64,000 nucleotides of DNA from Oxytricha trifallax. Taxonomy: Eukaryota; Ciliophora; Spirotrichea; Sporadotrichida; Oxytrichidae. Positions within the stretch are counted from its first letter, which is position 1; each line of letters opens with the position of its first letter. The DNA lies in the NCBI GenBank assembly GCA_000711775.1, contig ARYC01000279.1:1-64000 (forward strand). The letters are read 5' to 3'. Made by a program: the position numbers and the translations under genes. Shown here piece by piece: positions 11,946 through 24,460 of the stretch. A model generated the notes under the pieces. It searched no databases. It was not told where the DNA came from and saw nothing but the letters and a program-made list of their open reading frames with translations.

Positions 11946-13210
11946 TTTTAACCTTGTCGTTTTTGAAAGAAATTTAAATCTCATTTTTTCAAACCTTATC
12001 ATTCAAAATTCACTTTTTTAATCTAAAAAAACAGCTTAAAATGAAATTAATAATCTATCGTTGCAAATTTTGTTCCTTCTTTTTTACATTAAGACTATGA
12101 ACAATTATTTAATAACAAAAAGGTTTTAAGAAAAGACGAAATAATAATTAGAATATAATTTACGTAAATTATATCGACATTCTATAAAAAAATATATAAA
12201 ATCGTACAACAAATTAAACTTTGTCATTCTAATTATTTTTATAATTTTAATTATTATATTAATAATTATATATTTTATGAATAATTTTAATAATTAAAAA
12301 ATAGTATCATAGCTCATTTAAAATATTAATTAGTAATTTAATATTAATTCCTTAATTTATTTTGTTTTTTTTCTTCGTCAAATCTCATCAGTCTTCCTTA
12401 TTAATAAAATTCACTTAAAATATGAGACTCAAGATTAAAAGGTTAAATACAGTCCATCATCAATAATATATGTAAATAATATAATATAAAATTTTTTTTA
12501 TATTATATAATTTTTTCAATTCTTTAACTCCTTTACTTTATATAACTGCTTCGGATATTTTAGTATTTTTTTATCTAATTAAAAATTCAATATTTTGACA
12601 GTTCTTATATTTGAAATAAAAAATAGTATTAAGCTTAAATGCTTTGCTTTTTCTCTTTATCTTTTAAAATATCATTACTTATAAATATTATATATTAAAA
12701 GGATTAAATAAAGTTAAGGAATAAGTCATATTATTAATTATTTGTATTAAGAAATTCTTATTTACAATAATAATATTTTTATGTTTTGTAATTAATTAAT
12801 TAATTAATTAACTGTTAATTATAATTAAAAATTGAAATATTATAAATAATATACAAATTTTAGAATCTTTTAAAAAAGAAAGAATACTATTTATTTATAA
12901 CAGACAATTATTTTATATGATGTTATTTATAAAAATGTATTTATTAAGTATCGAAACAAATATAAAATAGAATGTATTATATTAAAAAAATAGACACTTT
13001 ATAAAACAAATTTTCCTCACTTTAAATAAGCTTTCGTCAAGAGTAATATCTTTTCATCTGGCAACTAGTCTCAATAATTTATCAGTATGCATTAAAAGAT
13101 TATCTGATAATTTACTACTGTTCAGATCAAAACTTAATAATAAATATACTTATCTTAAATTAAAATTATATTTATCACTTAATTTATGAATAATTAATGC
13201 TATTTTTTAG
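11946..13210. other. AT-rich, no gene seen
   Basis: Nothing supported except a short TTAA-type tandem run (12793-12813). The last bases (TATTTTTTAG, to 13210) resemble an intron 3' end before the coding fragment. Confidence 0.4.
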
Positions 13211-13430
13211 GATACTTCCAGCCTACAGGACAAATTTAGAAATTTGTGTAGGGACATAGATAGAAGGTTGTGTGAATAACAAGTGACCTGGTATAAGTTT
13301 AGTTCTCTCATTATACACAACGATGGCAAAGGGAAAGTAGTATACTGACTGTGAAGTTTCAGTTATTTAAAAGTTGTTGACTTAGAGACATAGGGATCAT
13401 TATGATTGTTAAAATTGGTGAAACAGGTAA
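13211..13430 (+). pseudogene. Coding-like fragment, unknown protein
   Basis: It starts directly after TTTTTTAG. One frame reads DTSSLQDKFRNLCRDIDRR and on to SSLIIHNDGKGKVVY, then TGA at 13346-13348. The next stretch reads TDCEVSVIQKLLTQRHRDHY in another frame, as if one indel or an unrecognised junction intervenes. Composition is clearly less AT-biased than the flanks. It abuts TBE remnant B, so the element may have landed in or beside it. I do not recognise the protein. It may be an MDS or a decayed gene. Confidence 0.4.
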
Positions 13431-13439
13431 AAAGGAAGA

Positions 13440-14089
13440 AGATAAATGGTATTCAATAATTAATCATGATAATTTTTCAGACCTATTAAATATTAGTATC
13501 TTATAGGAGATTAATCCTATTAAAAGAAATGGTGAAAGCTGGTGAAAACTGTGATAATATTCAGAGATAGATTTCAAATATTAAATGAGTACTAAATTTG
13601 TTTAAATATAATTATCACTGGTACCAAAATAGCTTATTATTAATTGGTACCAATTGGTACAAAAACTTAATTAGTTCCTAGTTTTTATTTAATGAGTTTT
13701 AAAAGGAAAAGTTACAATCTCGTTAAAAACTCATTTGGTACCATGTACCAAATTATTATTACTATATTGGTACCAAAGCATTTCAAAAAATGGAATTTCA
13801 AGAAAATAAAAGAAGTAGTTTTCATAAAATTTCGATAGTTTAACTAATTAAGTATAGCGAACAATAAATGTGCAATCTTCCAAATTTTCTTAATTGATTT
13901 ATTTTTACATAACATTTATAAAGGCACATAGATGATAAAGTTTAAAAAGAATTAAATGTTAACCATGAAAATAGTAAATAACATTAAGTATAACATAAAA
14001 ATTGAAATCAATAAAAAGAATTTCAAACCCAAATATTTCTCCCATAAATTAAAACACAAATAAACTTATTAAATGATTTTGGGGTTTTG
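13440..14089 (+). mobile_element. TBE derivative, left-truncated (remnant B)
   Basis: The right end TTTTGGGGTTTTG (to 14089), followed by ATT, is a TBE terminus. The body matches remnant A in order: TCTTATAGGAG near 13500, GTACC-rich block 13615-13790, GCATTTCAAAAAATGG, TTTTCATAAAATTT, ACATAACATTTATA. No C4A4 left end was found, so the left border (about 13440) is approximate. Copies A and B belong to the same non-autonomous type. Confidence 0.65.
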
Positions 14090-14092
14090 ATT

Positions 14093-17000
14093 GTGATAAA
14101 ATAAATTAGATAACTAATTGAGAATAAAATTTATTCAGTCAGAATTTATAGTGATTAAATTTTTAATACATTATAGTATTGAATTTTTAATTATTCTTAT
14201 CATACAAAATAACATGTATCAACTTCTCAAGAAAATGAAAGAGAGGAATTTCATTATAGTTTAATATTATCTAATCATATTATACAAAAAGTAAAACACT
14301 TTCACCTACATTTCATGTTCTTATATTTTGTTATAAAATTAAATATTTAATAAAAATTTAATTATAATGGAGTTATAATATAATCATTTAATATAATTCA
14401 ATGAACGGAGATATATTTTTTTGTGATTTTAATAAGATATCAATAATTCTTATATAATATTTATATTATTATAATTTCAATTATAATAATATTGTAAATA
14501 ATGAAAATTTAATTTAGTTTACAATATCGCTTTAGCCAAAATAATATTATTTTAAATAAGAATTACTAATAAAAATTAATTTGTTTAACCTTGATGACAG
14601 TTTATACGAAAATAATTACTCTTATAAATAAATAAAATAATGTTTTTATATAAAATTTAAGTTTATTCTGCCTAAAAAAAATATTATAAATATTTATATA
14701 TATCATTTTATACAAATATAAAAAATACTAATGATAAATATTTATTGTTATAAGATGATTGTTAAAATATTTAAAATATTTAAATACAATAATTCAATTT
14801 TAAATTAATTTAATTTTTATTAAACTTAATATATTGTAAATATAACTCATTACGAATTATTTTAACCCAACACAATTCACCGATTTCATGCTTTAAAAAA
14901 GATTATAATTTAAAAATATTATGATTAATTTTTCTAAAAATTTATCAAGATTTACTAAATTTAATAAAGATTTATTATAACTTTAAAAAAAAACTTAACT
15001 AAAATGATAAAATCTTTAGAATTCCTTTTTATATTAGTAAAAGAAATTTTTGGGAAAATCAAGAATGAGAAAGATAACTTTAAACATAAATCATAATAAA
15101 ATTATTCTTAATCAGAAAAAGATAATTTAATGATAGAAGTTTTTTTCATTAAATAACTATTAATGTATAATATCTTACCTTTTATGATATTCATATTTGC
15201 CACTTATCTAGGGATATTAGGGTCATTTTATTAGTTCCATAGCATATAAAATTTTAGGCTGATAAGTTTAAATTATAAAATTCAAAGCATAAATTTATTA
15301 AACTTAAAAAATAAAATTTAGCTAGATAAATAGAGTTTGATTAGGTATTATTTAATTGTCTAGAGTTTAAGTAAATGAAAGGTATTATTAAAAAGCATAT
15401 AATTATTGGGAATATATTCTGAATAGATATATGTGGCTAAATGAACGAACAAATTGTATTTTTTAAATAATTTTGATTGAAAATTTGTAAAGATTTATTT
15501 TATTTATATAAATGATGTAAGAAATAATTATTATTAACAATAAATCCTAAAATATTTATTATTAATTTTTTATTAATTTTCTTTTTTTTTCAAATACAAT
15601 TAAAAAAACTAAATATTTTGTATTGATTCTCCAATGCCTTGAAATAAAAAGTAAATAAATAGTAAGTACTAGACTTTTCCTGTGCTCGAATTTGATTTTT
15701 TAATATATGATGAAAACCCAAATTATAATAAACTTAAATATACAGTCTCCAAAATAAAAATTTAAAGCATTAATGAATTTTAAAATATTATAAATAATTT
15801 TCTTGTAATTTAATAATAAAATATGTATAATAAATATTTTATAATAATTTAATAAAATAAACATAATTAATTATTAAAGCAATTTGTTATAAATGCTTTT
15901 AATACAAATATTCTGTACATTCGTATTTATTTTCTTTTAATAATTTTAATTTTTAGCTTTTAAATAAGATTGTTTATTAGAAAAGATAAAAAATATAAAG
16001 CTTTATATTAAAAATATAATTAAGCAATTAAATATTTTTATAAATATATAAAAGCCTAAATAATAATTTATAAAATAATATTTATGACTTTTTAAAGAAA
16101 TACTTCATAAAATATAAAAGCTATCGTTGAATATTAAGTTCAGAAATTTACTTTAAAACAAATATATCTACTAACTTTATAATATTAAATTATTCACAAT
16201 AACTATTAAAAAGAAATAAATAATATTAAAGCAAATTCTGAAATTATTTTTTGCTGGAATATAATAATATTTATAAATTGTTAAATTTATGAATTAATAA
16301 AAATATAACTAATAAAAGTAATTATATTTTATAACCTTGACTATATTTAATGTATTGGAATTCAAAGCAAACCATCTTTAATATTTATGGAACCATTCTA
16401 TTTTCTTCCTTAAAAGATATAAAATTTATATTCTTGATGATTGGTTTATTTTGTTATAATGACAAGAAATAAAATCGAAATATCAAGTTTTAGAGATGCT
16501 ATAAATTAATATCGACAATGTAAAATTTCAGCTATTTTTCATATTTTTTTATTTAAAAAAAACTATATAAACTAGTTTTGTCGAAATAAACTCCCAATAA
16601 TTTAACTAATTTTATTAATTTTAAATGTACTGCATAAATTTAAATTTATTTAAAATATAGTTTTTGATTATTTATACAATTATATTAGGAATAAATGATA
16701 TTTTTATTAATAGAAAAAATAAATCTTATGAAAATTAAAAAATTTGATATTTCTCATAATAACGAAACTTGAAAAATTAATGATTAGGAATAAAATTGAT
16801 TTAATTATAGAAATTGTAAATTTAAAGAAGTAATAATTCTCTACATAATTTTAGGAGAAAATTAATGCTAGCATTTTATAAATTAAATTAATGTATATTT
16901 AAAATTTATTTATATTTAATTTACATATATGATTTACAATCATTGTATTGGTGCAATTTTTTTTAAATCTAGAATATGTCAACCTACTTATTTAATAAAA

Positions 17001-18358
17001 AATTAACCAAAAAATGATATTTAATATAAAAATGATAGTTACCCTGCATTGACGTGTATTCAATGGAATAGAATTTTATTATGAAATTAAATTGTTATTC
17101 TAATTAAACATATCAAATTTTTAATTAAATATAATTTATGTTTTATTTATACAAAGCAAATATTAATTATTTTTGTATATATTTTTTATTAAATTCTAAA
17201 GTATAAATTTTATTTAAAATGATAAATTGTTTGATAAAACGATGATTGTGTTATAGTTAAATATATTGATTAAAGTATTTAATATTCTTTATAAATGCTA
17301 TTATATAAATTTTAAATTATATATTTTGTGAAATAAATATATTCGTAAGATTTTCTTATTATTACATTATAATTTACTTTATAATTTAAATTAAAATATA
17401 ATTAAATGAATACAAATTAATTATATAATTTCAATTAATAACATAATTTATTTTTAATAATAATTATAATAAGAAATTTCAGAAAAGTAACAACCATTGT
17501 GAGAGATTACTTCAATAAAAATTTGATTTAATGTTATTTAGAATAGTGAACTTATTTAACAAAATAATTAAGTTTAAATACACATATTTATTAATCAATT
17601 TATAAACTCAAAATTTATATTTAAATCTGATTAGTTTGTTATTTTATTCATAATTACTTCACAATTTTTATTATATATTATTTTATAATATTGCATTTGT
17701 GAATCTACGAGAAGAAATGATCATATAGAGCCTTAAACTTATCTAAAGTAGATTATTTCATTTTGAACTCTTGAAAAAATAGTATATTTGTATAGATTAT
17801 TGAAGTTATATTCAAAATTATGCAAATATTTCCATAATATTATTATTCTATAAGAATATATACGAATACGTTTTTTTTGAATTTAGCAATTTATCTATAC
17901 AAAACAATTTTTCTATAGATTTTCACATCTGAAAAAACTCTCGGTGCCATTAAAAAGTCGTAAAAATTTCTATCAAGGCCTATTTCTACCACAGTAACAC
18001 AAATGGTTCGATTATTCATTAATTAGTCTCGAGATGTATAAAGGAAATATGAAAATTGAAGTCTTTTTGAAAGATTAAACCAAATATTTCATGACTTATT
18101 TATTCATAAAAATATCATACTCATAAGCAATTAAAAATTGAATAGTAAATAATTTGTATTTTTAATTTATTTAGTAAATTTAAAGAAAAGCTAATATTTC
18201 ATGTGAAGTGGATAACTAAAACTAATTGAATATTAAATAGATTTATTATAAAAATTGAAGCTCATACTTATATGCTAAAGAAGCTTACACTGTGAAACAA
18301 TAAGTAGCAAGATGATTAGATTTCTATAAACTTTTAGAATATCTTGGTAACCATAATT
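14093..18358. other. AT-rich, no gene; weak copies of repeats R1 and R3
   Basis: No coding-like stretch. About 15480-16200 is a diverged R1 copy (compare 1490-2110). About 17870-18060 shares TATCAAGGCCTATTTCTACC with about 25395-25425, defining repeat R3. Edges are unclear. Confidence 0.4.
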
Positions 18359-19275
18359 GTTCTGACTGAGACCCCCCCTCCTACACCCTCCCTCCCCCCT
18401 CAGCCGAGACCCCCCCTCACTTTATTGTAATTTTTTGATAAACTTATTTTTTACTCAAAATAAATTTCTTGCCCTGCGGGCCGCTATTACCATTATAGAT
18501 ATAACTTGATACGTTTCTCTACGTCCGTCATCCTTTTTGAAAACAATCTCCCATAGGGAAATAATTATAATAACATTCCTTTTTACTTTCATTAGTAATA
18601 ATATGATTTTAATTGACACACAATAATATTATAAAAATTTCTTATAACTTAAATTACTTCCATTTGACTATATATTAAGAATTAAAATAATAATTTTCCA
18701 AATAATTTTACATATCTTTATTTCTTTATAAATACTTTTAATATTATTTTTACTTTATTTAATTAATTATTTGTAAAATCCTTTTTGGACAAACTTAGAT
18801 TTGGGAAAGTTCTAAATAATTTCTTTTATTTTAGATTACAATTTAAATACATTAATGAATACAAAAAGGATTTTACAAATAATTAATTAAATAAAGTAAA
18901 AATAATATTAAAAGTATTTATAAAGAAATAAAGATATGTAAAATTATTTGGAAAATTATTATTTTAATTCTTAATATATAGTCAAATGGAAGTAATTTAA
19001 GTTATAAGAAATTTTTATAATATTATTGTGTGTCAATTAAAATCATATTATTACTAATGAAAGTAAAAAGGAATGTTATTATAATTATTTCCCAATGGGA
19101 GATTGTTTTCAAAAAGGTTGGCGGACGTAGAGAAACGTATCAAGTTATATCTATAATGGTAATAGCGGCCTGCAGGGCAAGAAATTTATTTTTGGTAAAA
19201 AATAAGTTTATCAAAAAATTACAATAAAGTGAGGGGGGGGGTCTCGGTTGAGGGGGGATGGGTCTTGGTCAGAAC
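18359..19275. mobile_element. Foldback element FB4 with C/G-run ends
   Basis: A nearly complete palindrome of 917 bp: arms 18359-18787 and about 18864-19275, with a loop of about 76 bases. Each end has two C7-type runs separated by about 30 bases (GAGACCCCCCCTC ... CGAGACCCCCCCTCAC) and the border GTTCTGAC / GTCAGAAC. Arms are very similar, so insertion is fairly recent. A 65-codon standard-code frame in the right arm (19030-19227) has no recognisable similarity and is probably incidental. Confidence 0.8.
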
Positions 19276-21562
19276 ACATAATATTAGGTGTTAAATATGT
19301 GAATCTATGGAAGTTTAAACTTCTAGTAATATGGATGCTACCTTCAATATTTTCTTAAGGATTATTCAAAATAATAAAATGAACTTACTTTTCAAATTAT
19401 AATTGTATGATTTGATCGATCAGATAGAGACAAAATTCTCTACGACTGAGGGACTTTTAAAAGTCTCCCCATTACTAAATAAACGCAACTATTAAAGCTT
19501 TGTTTTCCAAGAAATAGAGCATCATTATCATGGATGGAACAGAACAGGAAAGAAAATTAATTTTTAAAATCACGACTTCAATCTCATGGATTGCATATTA
19601 AATTCACTAGTCTCAAGAAATTTCTGGCTTAGTTTAGGATTTTACACACGAATTACAGAATATAAATTAAAGTATAATATCTTAACATTAATTTGCTAAA
19701 TTTAAAATTGACAAAAAAAACTGTTTTAATTTCCCCAAAAACATCTCCAAAATTGTACGATAAGATATTACTTCAGTCAGAATTTTTTAGTATGTCTCTT
19801 AAGAACTAGAATTCGACTGGAAGTGCTATGATAGTTTTCTTTATCATGAGGTATAGTTTGATATTTTTTAGCTAAATCATAGATTAATTTATGCTTATAA
19901 TTATCGAATATATATATTTTAATTAATTTAAATATATTTCAATATGTAAATCTGTACTTAAAAAAAAAGAATATTAAATTATATCTTTTAAGGATTAATT
20001 AAGTTGATTTATAAAAATATAAGCTACTTTCATAGTATTAATAATTTAATTATTTAATTAATAATGCTTGGTATACATAAATATTAATTATATTTAATAT
20101 ATATATAATTATGTATTTCATTATTTAAAAAATATAAAAGTATTCTAATTTATCTTTAAAAAACCCGATGAGAAAAAATTATAAAATTTATATAATTAAA
20201 GTGTAATTTTATTATTTGGATCTAGAATATTAAATTGAATAATTTATATTTTCATAAACTTATATTTATAAAATATTGTGTTTAATTATATATTTATAAA
20301 TATTTGTAATTAAATTATATTTGAATTAATTAAATCATACAATATATTAAAAATTATTAAGAATTTTAAATTTAAGGCTAATTATTAAAGGATTATTTTA
20401 GTATTAAATTATAGCAAATAAAATTAAAAGAAATTAGTCCCAGTGACATTAGTCTGAATTTTAAATTATAATAGCAAACAAACAAAGAAGAACAGAAGAG
20501 GATTGCGATAGTGCATTAAAACTTAAGCTTTATTAAACTTATTAATTATTTAAAATAGGCTTTAATCAAAATTTTCACATCAAGATCGTTTAATAAAGTT
20601 AGTATTTAGTATTTTAGTAATATAACTTTAATTGATATTATCATAATTTTAATAAATTTTATCAATTTTATATTTGTCAGTTTTCAAAGCATTATAATAT
20701 GTAATTTAAATTTCTTGATATTACTTTAAAAACCTAGAAACTAAGTATATTTTCATTTGCTATTATAAAGAATGAATATTATAAACTGTTTTTTTGATTT
20801 ATGTTTGAGAGAATTATTGACAAAATAAAAATCTCTAATTATTTTTATTTTTCTTAAGAAGCTTAATATTTAGAGCTAAAGTGGCTTACATATTAATAAT
20901 GATATAAAAAGAATGTTTAATGTTTTAAGAAGTAATGAACATAACTTTAAATAAAAAAAAGAATGATTTATGTAATATGTACTATTTGAGATTATATTCT
21001 TTTTAAGTTACTGTAATACAGCAAGACAAAAAACTTTTATTTTTTGCTATTATATTTACTTTCAGCATTATAGGCAGTAGTGTGAACTCACAACTTATTG
21101 GTTATTAAGGACAAGGCAACTATATATTGACTTTAGAAATTCAGTCAGCAACTTAGTTATGCTAGGCAACTACAACAATATTTTTTATCAATAAAAACTT
21201 GAAAATCAGTGGATAAAACTAACAAAAGAAAGAAAAATGGGTTAATATCTCTAAAAACCAGATATCATTTTATTAAATTAAATTAAGCTGCCTATTTTCA
21301 TCTAGAAATTACCATCAAATAATAGTATATAAGCAAAAGTTAAATTTTTTAAATTATGATTTCTTTGCCTTAAGAAATTTCTTCACTCATGATATCAAAT
21401 TATAAAACATTAATTAGAAAAAACTTATTTCGTATTCTACTAAAAAGTAGTAGATTTATTTTTTATATCAAAGGTCCTGGTCTTTAATATCATTCATTTT
21501 TACTTAAAATTTAATAAAGATAATTAAGATACTTAATTTTATTTGACTAAACATATTATTAA
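19276..21562. other. AT-rich, no gene; contains R2 copy 2
   Basis: About 20120-21190 aligns with 7970-9010 (repeat R2). Nothing else is supported. The short open frames are compositional. Confidence 0.4.
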
Positions 21563-21623
21563 TATTGTAGGAATACATTCGATATGAGAAAATGAATCAA
21601 AATTAAATTAATTAAATAAAATC

Positions 21624-23000
21624 ATGGCAGTTATCAAATCCAAAGTGACTCAAAATTTAAGTCTAGATCGATTCTACGGTAGATCTAGTAATTTTAACTG
21701 GACTTTAATATTCGAAATATTCAAAAGATATCCCAGGATGCGAGATATTTTGATTTTGAGCTAACTCCCAAAAATAGTATTAATAAAGTATAATCGAAAT
21801 GAGAGGTTAATATAAATATAATACAAAAAGACAATAAATTCATTGTATATAAAATCAAAATTGAGAGATATAATACTAACTGTAAATACTTCAAATATTA
21901 ATAATTTATAATTAATTAACTATTAATTATTTTATCATAAATGGAATAATTACTTTTTTATTTGTTCCACTCCTCCGATTTGGGTTTATTTTCTATGAGT
22001 GAATTCGAGTTGTTGATGAATGTGATATTAAATATATTGGTTATCAGACAAGTTATTAGTGTTCATACTACATAATTGCAATTTCCTATATCTTATATTG
22101 ACTTCTTGTTTTTTGTTTATACTTTTTAATATTTTCTTATAATATACTCCCTTAATTCTCTAATTTACAGTTTTTTTTAATTAACTTCTATTGTTTATAT
22201 ATAAACCCTATTCTGACACAATATAATTATCTTATTTCCCCTAAATTACTAGTGTGACTAATATCCAATTCTTAACTAAATTTTGTTTTATAAAATGAGC
22301 TTTTGAATCAACTATATAGTATACTTTATCTTTGAGTTATATTAATAAATTTTATTATGAAACCTACTCCCTTAAATTTGATAAATTTTGATTAATATTT
22401 TCTACACCTACTAACGCGCTTTTTTTGATATATTGTACCTTTCAAAGTCATAACTAATTTATTTTGAATATATTTAGTTTTTCAATATACCAGTTACATC
22501 AAGAATTATGATTGTAGGAATAATTATAATTGTTATTAGAGATTTCCAAAAAATGAAAAAAAGAAGATATCATGAAGATATTCTGAAGATATCATAGAGA
22601 TGACTTTGAATTTATCTTGATCAACAACTCGAATTCACTCATAGAAAATAAACACCCAAATCGGAGGAGTGAAAACAAAATAAAAAAGTAATTATTCCCA
22701 TTTATGATAAAATAATTAATAGTTAAATACTTAATTATAAATTATTAATATTTGAAGTATTTACAGTTAGTATTATATCTCTCAATTTTGATTTTATATA
22801 CAATGAATTTATTGTCTTTTTGTATTATATTTATATTAACCTCTCATTTCGATTATACTTTATTAATAAAATGGGCTTTTCTCGCTTAGGAGAGATAAAT
22901 TCATTATAGCAATAACAACTACCGTCTCATTTTTTATGAGCTATCTAGAGAGTATAATATTGTCAAGGTTTGGAGACATATTCCAAAAAGATAAATGAAT
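21624..23000 (+). pseudogene. Small T1 ORF, split by foldback FB5
   Basis: The ORF starts MAVIKSKVTQNLSLDRFYGR and continues to RMRDILILSQLPKIVK, where FB5 interrupts it at 21778. It resumes after 22868 with WAFLAQERQIHYSNNN and EYNIVKVWRHIPKR. With FB5 removed the frame is continuous (TAA/TAG = Gln). The copy in 62949-63230 encodes the same protein with one premature TGA. About 100 residues, rich in basic and aromatic residues. I recognise no known domain. Conservation of peptide blocks between diverged copies suggests it was once a functional element-encoded protein. Confidence 0.5.
21780..22866. mobile_element. Foldback element FB5, inserted at TA
   Basis: Inverted arms of about 240 bp (21780-22018 and 22620-22866; ends TTAATAAAGTATAATCG) enclose a loop of about 600 bases. 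It is flanked by TA on both sides (21778-21779 and 22867-22868). The uninterrupted T1 copy at 63 kb reads AAAAATAGTAAAAGG across the site, so the empty site is known and the duplication is exactly TA. The loop contains no recognised gene. Confidence 0.8.
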
Positions 23001-23269
23001 GTATTTAATAATTAAACATTTTTTAATTTTAATTCATTTTCACAAATCGAATGTTTTCCTACAATGTTTAAAATTAAAACTAAATATATTATATTATAAA
23101 TCATAACTTGAAAAAAGAAATGTAAAAAAAGTAAATATTAAAAATATGCATAGCTTAATTTTGATTTTCAAGAAATTATAATAAACAAGAATATTTTTAA
23201 ATAAATTAAAATAATTATTGTGAATTTTAAAAGCAAAAAATTGATTTATAATCTCATATATATTTTTTG

Positions 23270-24460
23270 GAATTGTACTTTACTATTATTTTTTAACTTT
23301 TTTGGGGTTCGCTTATATTAATAAATGTTTTTAGAAATTAAAAAGAGTATCAAGAATTTAGACAATTTAATTATTTCACATTTTTATTAAATAATCAAAA
23401 AAATTGAATTAATATCAAATTATGAAGTAATATTTATGATTTCTTAAAGAATTATTTTATTTTAATATTAAAATATTGCAGAATGTTCAAATTCAATGTG
23501 ATATTTAGATAATTTAATTAAAAATAATTTAGCCACTATAACTTTTAAATTGAACTAAAATTAAAAAAAGCAAATTTAAAAATTAAATTGGAGGAGTACA
23601 TCTAATTTTAGAAACTGTAAAATTTAAAAATTAATAAATTTATATTAAAGGAAAGTTAAGATTTATAACTCTAACAATATTATAAATATTCTATTAAAAA
23701 ATTCAAAACCAACTGGATTTCTTTATTAGTGGGAGTATTTTGTTTCTTCCCGAAAAAATATAAAGTAATAATACAATTTTTGTGATACGTTAAAATGATT
23801 TTTTTTCAATGTCATAATTAAAATCGAAAACATAAAGCTTAAAACGAAGCGATAAAATAGTATCGTAATATTATAGTCTTGCTAGTATTGCAATCCTTTG
23901 AATGTATTATACCATTTTGACTGGTTTTTAAAGAAGATAACTCCCTGTAATTTAAGTAATGTCAAGTTTATAGTACAACGATGATGCTTATTTGGAGCAA
24001 TCGCTGAAATATACTTTCAACAGGTCTTAACTCATATAATAAATGATGAGTTTGTTTTAATAAAAAAATGGCTTAGATTTTGTTTATTTATACATTTAGA
24101 ACAGAAATAAATCAACAATTTTATTAAATTACATAAAAAATAAGATTTAATTTTATAATAATTATAAATATTGATAAATCTTAAAATAACAAAATTGTAG
24201 GAAATTTCAAAATACCATAGATATAAATATAAAGTTTCTCCAGTTTTTTTTTCTTTTGCAAAACAACTTTATTATTCATTTTGTTATTTAATAATAAAAT
24301 TATATTATTTATTGAAAGAATTTTTCTTTTCATTTTTAAGTCATAACTAAATTATAATGTTTGATATAAGATTATCAATAAATTTATTGCTCTGAAATTT
24401 AATTTAATATCAATTACATTTCATAAAACTATAATCTAAAATTTATTTCAAAATTTGCTA
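23270..24460 (+). repeat. Dispersed repeat R1, copy 2
   Basis: Aligns along its length with 1865-3160 in the same orientation (see copy 1 for landmarks). AT-rich, indel-laden, no ORF. Confidence 0.6.

Larger units (their letters stand above)
21563..23066 (+). mobile_element. TIR family T1, copy a (contains FB5)
   Basis: Left terminus TATTGTAGGAATACATTCG and right terminus CGAATGTTTTCCTACAA are inverted repeats extending about 45 bp. Inside the left end lies ATCATGGCAGTTAT, the start of a small ORF. Related copies are at 62885-63311 (direct) and 34913-39043 (inverted), and a related outer element is at 62516-63360. Without the inserted foldback (21780-22866) this copy would be about 415 bp. 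TA-flanked ends suggest a Tc1/mariner-like insertion mode, which is inference. Confidence 0.7.

Noticed and set aside
19030..19227. 65-aa frame in the right arm of FB4
   Set aside because: It lies in one arm of a palindrome, has low-complexity sequence and no match to known proteins; probably incidental.
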